From JBCDCU01 sp039180865 (GTDB taxonomy: Bacteria; Pseudomonadota; Alphaproteobacteria; Rhizobiales; JACESI01): 32,699 nucleotides of DNA. The translations under genes were made by a program, and so were the position numbers. The notes under the pieces were generated by a model. It saw only the letters and a program-made list of their open reading frames with translations. It was not told the origin of the DNA and ran no database searches. The DNA is taken from contig JBCDCZ010000012.1 of NCBI GenBank assembly GCA_039180865.1, forward strand, positions 1 to 32,699, in the 5' to 3' direction. Positions 30,002 through 32,699 of this stretch are shown here, one piece after another; positions within the stretch are counted from its first letter, which is position 1; every line of letters begins with the position of its first letter.

Positions 30002-30880
30002 TTATGCGGCAGCCCCTGCTGCCTTTGTGTTGAGGGCATCATCAATAGACACCCGTGCCGCATGGGCCGGTCGTTCATCGGCCTGGTCGGACTCCTTGGC
30101 GGCGGCTTTCGCGCCCTCCATTTCAATTCCGTAAAGATCTGCCAAATCGTCTTCGGTGACCGCCCCGGTCGGACCATCGAAGACAATCTCACCGTCTTTG
30201 AGGGCGACGATGCGGTGACAATGCTTCATCGCGTGATCGATCTGGTGCAGTGAAACGATCACGGTTGTTCCATCCTGGTCGTTGATATTGGCGAGGATTT
30301 CCATCACCCGTTCCGCCGATGCAGGATCAAGCGACGCGATCGGCTCGTCTGCAAGAATGATCTGCGCCTGCTGGGTGAGTACGCGTGCGATTGCGCCGCG
30401 TTGCTGTTGGCCGCCGGAAAGCTGCGAAGCGCGCTGGTGTGCGAAATCGACCATGCCAACGCGCTCAAGCGAACTGAGGGCAAGGACCTTGTCGACGCGT
30501 TGAAAGAAACCAAGCGTTCCTCGCCAACCCGCTGCGCGACCGAGCCGCCCGGCAAGGACATTCGATAATAGAGAAAGCCGACCCACAAGATTGAATTGCT
30601 GGAAGATCACACCGACATCGCGACGCAACTTGCGTTGTTCCTTGGTGCGCGTACCGTCTTCCTGAACCCTTTTTCCGAAAAGTTCGATCGCGCCAGCATT
30701 CTTGTCGGTGCGTTCCAACCCGGAGATCAATCGAATGAGCGTTGATTTTCCCGAGCCAGAGGCGCCGATCAGGCCGACCAGTTCGCCGCTCGACACTTTA
30801 AGATCGATGGATTTCAACACTGGGTTGCCGCGCCGGAAAGACTTAGTGACGCCCGCCACATGAATTGCGGTTTTGCTCAT
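30002..30880 (-). CDS. phnC: phosphonate ABC transporter ATPase PhnC
   Basis: The 292-residue ATPase has Walker A GASGSGKST, the Q-loop FQQFNLVGRLSLLSNVLAGR characteristic of PhnC, signature LSGGQQQRGAIARVL, Walker B IILADEPIASLDP and switch His in SLHQIDHAMKH. It carries about 35 extra, Ala-rich, low-complexity residues at the C-terminus beyond the usual PhnC end near YGIE. GGAGG lies 8 nt before the ATG. It is the first gene behind the Pho box at 30930-30958, leading phnCDE, DUF1045, phnM and phnN on the minus strand. Confidence 0.95.
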   Translation of the reverse strand: MSKTAIHVAGVTKSFRRGNPVLKSIDLKVSSGELVGLIGASGSGKSTLIRLISGLERTDKNAGAIELFGKRVQEDGTRTKEQRKLRRDVGVIFQQFNLVGRLSLLSNVLAGRLGRAAGWRGTLGFFQRVDKVLALSSLERVGMVDFAHQRASQLSGGQQQRGAIARVLTQQAQIILADEPIASLDPASAERVMEILANINDQDGTTVIVSLHQIDHAMKHCHRIVALKDGEIVFDGPTGAVTEDDLADLYGIEMEGAKAAAKESDQADERPAHAARVSIDDALNTKAAGAAA

Positions 30881-30929
30881 AGTTCGCCTCCGGTTTCTCG
30901 CACGCGTAAGCGTCTTGCGTGACGCGTTC

Positions 30930-30958
30930 GTTACACTTTTGTGAAGCTTTTCTGACAG
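30930..30958 (-). promoter_or_regulatory. tandem Pho box upstream of phnC
   Basis: Read on the minus strand, three 7-bp half-sites CTGTCAG, GCTTCAC and GTGTAAC are separated by two AAAA spacers, giving 11-bp periodicity. This matches the PhoB operator (CTGTCAT half-sites with AT-rich 4-bp spacers), with decreasing fidelity towards the gene. It ends 49 bp before the phnC ATG, and implies phosphate-starvation activation of phnCDE-phnMN separately from the genes upstream. Confidence 0.75.
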
Positions 30959-31006
30959 TCCCCGCTAAGCTCGTGTACAGGTAAGAAATCGGCACAACTC
31001 GATCCT

Positions 31007-31567
31007 TTAGACTCGCTCAAGTTGTTGAAATGGCGGCTCTGGAAACTGAACCCGGATCGGATCATCAGCCATGACCCGCCCGCCGCGTTTTACAATCCCC
31101 ATGACCCCGGTCTTCCTTTCAATCTGCCCGTCACTCTTGTGGATGAGGACTTTCGAAAGAAGGCCGGGCATGAAGTCTTCGATTTGATGGCATGTATTGC
31201 GAAGCCCGGTGATTTCAACGACTGCAGTCTCACCAAGTTCCAAAAGCGTGCCCTTAGGAAGACCGAGCAGCGCGATGCCGCGGGTCGTAACATTCTCGCC
31301 GAGATCGCCTGATGAGACGTCGAACCCGTCTTTTGCCAATTCGTCAAAGAGTTCGCCGTGGATCAGGTGAACCTGTCTCAGGTTTGCTTGTGTCGGATCG
31401 CGTTTGACGCGGGAGCGGTGTTTGACCGTCTCGCCCATATGGGCATCGCCCTCAACACCAAGCCCTTCGAGAAGCCGGATTTCCTCGCAGACTGATTTTG
31501 AGAATCTGTGGGTTGCGTCAATGGCAACGCTTTCGACTCTCGCTCCTTTTGGCGGTGTAAGCTGCAT
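31007..31567 (-). CDS. MOSC-domain protein encoded in the phosphonate operon
   Basis: The 186-residue protein is a single MOSC domain: a beta-rich core with LEGLGVEGDAHMG, VHLIHGELFDELA, DLGENVTTRGI, LPKGTLLELGETAVVEITGLRNTC near residue 130 (Cys in the conserved position), and GVMGIVKRGGRV. MOSC domains bind sulfur or molybdenum-cofactor ligands; stand-alone members such as YiiM act on hydroxylated purines, but most have no known substrate. ATG 31567 is chosen because it lies 4 nt after the acetyltransferase stop and begins the domain; a longer reading would overlap that gene. Tight coupling to phn genes suggests an accessory role in phosphonate breakdown, possibly in handling the thiol or metal-dependent chemistry of C-P lyase; this is inference. 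Confidence 0.9.
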   Translation of the reverse strand: MQLTPPKGARVESVAIDATHRFSKSVCEEIRLLEGLGVEGDAHMGETVKHRSRVKRDPTQANLRQVHLIHGELFDELAKDGFDVSSGDLGENVTTRGIALLGLPKGTLLELGETAVVEITGLRNTCHQIEDFMPGLLSKVLIHKSDGQIERKTGVMGIVKRGGRVMADDPIRVQFPEPPFQQLERV

Positions 31568-31571
31568 TCCC

Positions 31572-32186
31572 TCACGCTCCGTATTTCTCAAGAAAGGCCT
31601 CAGCTTGAAGCGCGCGGAAATCCTTGAGCGCTGCGCGCAACGTAGTGTGTTCCCAATCCCACCAGGCAAGCGCATCCATGCGAGCGCCGATTTTCTCATC
31701 GAACCGATGGCGGATCACACGCGCAGGAACACCACCGACGATTGTGTAGGGCGATACGTCTTTGGAAACGACGGCGCCCGCGCCCACGACCGCGCCGTTT
31801 CCGATTGTGACGCCGGGCAGGATGGTCGCTCCATGCCCGAGCCAGACATCATGACCGATTGTGACAGGCGTGCTCCGCCGCCATTCGAAAAAGGATGCTT
31901 CGTCTTCGGCATCCTCGAAATAGTCGCCAGCGCGATAGGTAAAATGATGAAGGGTCGCGCGATCCACCGGGTGATTGGTGGCATTGATGCGCACCTGGCT
32001 CGCAATGTTGACGAATTTCCCGATTGTGGCCGCGAAAGTTTCACCTTCCTGCATGATATAGGAATAGTCGCCGAGCTTGGTTTCCGTTAGTCGGCAGCGT
32101 TCATCAACCTCTGTGAAGCGCCCAAGTGTGCAATTCACGAGCACTGCCGTTTCATGGACGAGGGGTGTCTCAGAAAGCTTCGTCAT
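31572..32186 (-). CDS. phosphonate-operon hexapeptide-repeat acetyltransferase
   Basis: The 204-residue protein is a left-handed beta-helix acetyltransferase. Isoleucine-rich hexapeptide turns run from about residue 10 to 150, including VTIGHDVWLGHGATILPGVT and IGNGAVVGAGAVVSKD, followed by the loop TIVGGVPARVIRHRF, with a His-rich active-site loop INATNHPVDRATLHHFTYR. It belongs to the group recurrently found in phn operons next to phnL and annotated as phosphonate metabolism transferase. Chloramphenicol acetyltransferase-like enzymes share the fold, but the context favours the phosphonate-specific member, possibly acetylating aminoalkyl-phosphonates before C-P cleavage. The start codon overlaps the phnL stop by 4 nt (ATGA). 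Confidence 0.9.
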   Translation of the reverse strand: MTKLSETPLVHETAVLVNCTLGRFTEVDERCRLTETKLGDYSYIMQEGETFAATIGKFVNIASQVRINATNHPVDRATLHHFTYRAGDYFEDAEDEASFFEWRRSTPVTIGHDVWLGHGATILPGVTIGNGAVVGAGAVVSKDVSPYTIVGGVPARVIRHRFDEKIGARMDALAWWDWEHTTLRAALKDFRALQAEAFLEKYGA

Positions 32187-32699
32187 GCCGCTTGAACCGT
32201 TGAGAACGCGGTAACATCAATGACCGCATCAGCCACGGCCTCGCGCACATCCTGATCGTGGAAGATGCCGAGGAGCGCTGTTCCACTCTTTTTCTTCTCC
32301 CTTATGAGATCAACGACGACGGCCCTGTTCTCCTGATCAAGCGAGGCGGTCGGCTCGTCGAGAAGCAGGATCGGGTGATGGGTGACAAAGCCACGGGCAA
32401 TATTGACCCGTTGTTGCTCGCCACCGGAAAACGTTGCGGGCGGCAGGTGCCAGAGCTTTTCAGGCAGGTTGAGACGCGCGAAAAGGTCACGCGCGCGGGC
32501 TTCGGCTTCTTCGACATTCCTGCCCCGTTGAAGGAGCGGTTCTGCAACCACATCGAGAGCAGAAACACGCGGAACAGCGCGCAGGAACTGACTGACATAG
32601 CCGATCGTGTCGCGTCTTATCGCAAGCACAACGCGTGGGTCACTAGCCGCAAGGTTGACGAAGTCATCCTGATGCCGAACAAGCACCTGTCCCTCGTCG
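32183..32699 (-). CDS. phnL: PhnL, C-P lyase complex ABC-type ATPase (5' end beyond window)
   Basis: About 171 C-terminal residues are visible, and the frame is open through the right edge. The part shown contains the PhnL Q-loop region TIGYVSQFLRAVPRVSALDV, signature FSGGEQQRVNIARGF and Walker B ILLLDEPTASLD with the downstream switch His in GIFHDQD; Walker A lies outside. PhnL is a soluble ATPase-like subunit associated with the core C-P lyase complex and assists ribose-phosphonate formation. Its stop overlaps the acetyltransferase start by 4 nt. phnG-phnK are expected to the right. Confidence 0.93.
   Translation of the reverse strand, partial: DEGQVLVRHQDDFVNLAASDPRVVLAIRRDTIGYVSQFLRAVPRVSALDVVAEPLLQRGRNVEEAEARARDLFARLNLPEKLWHLPPATFSGGEQQRVNIARGFVTHHPILLLDEPTASLDQENRAVVVDLIREKKKSGTALLGIFHDQDVREAVADAVIDVTAFSTVQAA

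Overview
The window looks like a chromosomal segment of an alphaproteobacterium, probably in or near the Hyphomicrobiales. This rests on the moderately GC-rich codon use, the style of the ABC transporters, the phosphonate operon layout and the Pho-box architecture; no rRNA or marker gene fixes the taxon. I see no insertion sequences, phage genes, tRNAs or CRISPR arrays. Nearly all the DNA is coding.

Region 1 (1-887) is the edge of what may be a type III secretion locus: the C-terminal tail of an unrecognised protein followed by a CesT-type secretion chaperone. Region 2 (1061-4009) is a membrane-anchored repeat protein followed after 3 nt by an ATZ/TRZ-type amidohydrolase. Region 3 (4042-11819) has an HpxZ/AtzH-like gene divergent from a branched-chain-type ABC operon. 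That operon is preceded by a near-perfect sigma-54 promoter. It encodes a binding protein, a LivH-type permease and a single 844-residue LivM-LivG-LivF fusion, then a second amidohydrolase and an amidase of the Ser-cisSer-Lys class. Region 4 (11839-21855) is a LysR regulator divergent from a second transporter (TorT-like binding protein, RbsA-type ATPase, RbsC-type permease). This runs straight into a five-subunit carboxylase/hydrolase set (PxpA, biotin carrier, biotin carboxylase, PxpB, PxpC) and a BioY biotin transporter, closed by a clear rho-independent terminator.

Taken together, regions 2-4 read as a nitrogen-regulated catabolic island for a cyclic amide, lactam or ureide-like nitrogen compound. 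Two uptake systems import substrates, amidohydrolases deaminate or open rings, an ATP- and biotin-dependent carboxylase activates a stable amide, and PxpA plus the amidase hydrolyse it. The families are recognisable, but the substrate and the pathway are inference.

Region 5 (21946-25431) holds a 3-hydroxybenzoate 6-hydroxylase-like flavoprotein and a divergent methyl-accepting chemotaxis protein. Region 6 (25428-32699, all minus strand) is most of a C-P lyase phosphonate operon: phnL (cut by the window edge), a phn-type hexapeptide acetyltransferase, a MOSC protein, then, behind a tandem Pho box, phnC, phnD, phnE, a DUF1045 2H-phosphoesterase-like gene, phnM and phnN. phnGHIJK would be expected beyond the right edge.

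A recurrent feature is a very stable hairpin without a U-tract 19-28 nt after the stop codon of each of the three periplasmic binding-protein genes, in three unrelated transport operons.
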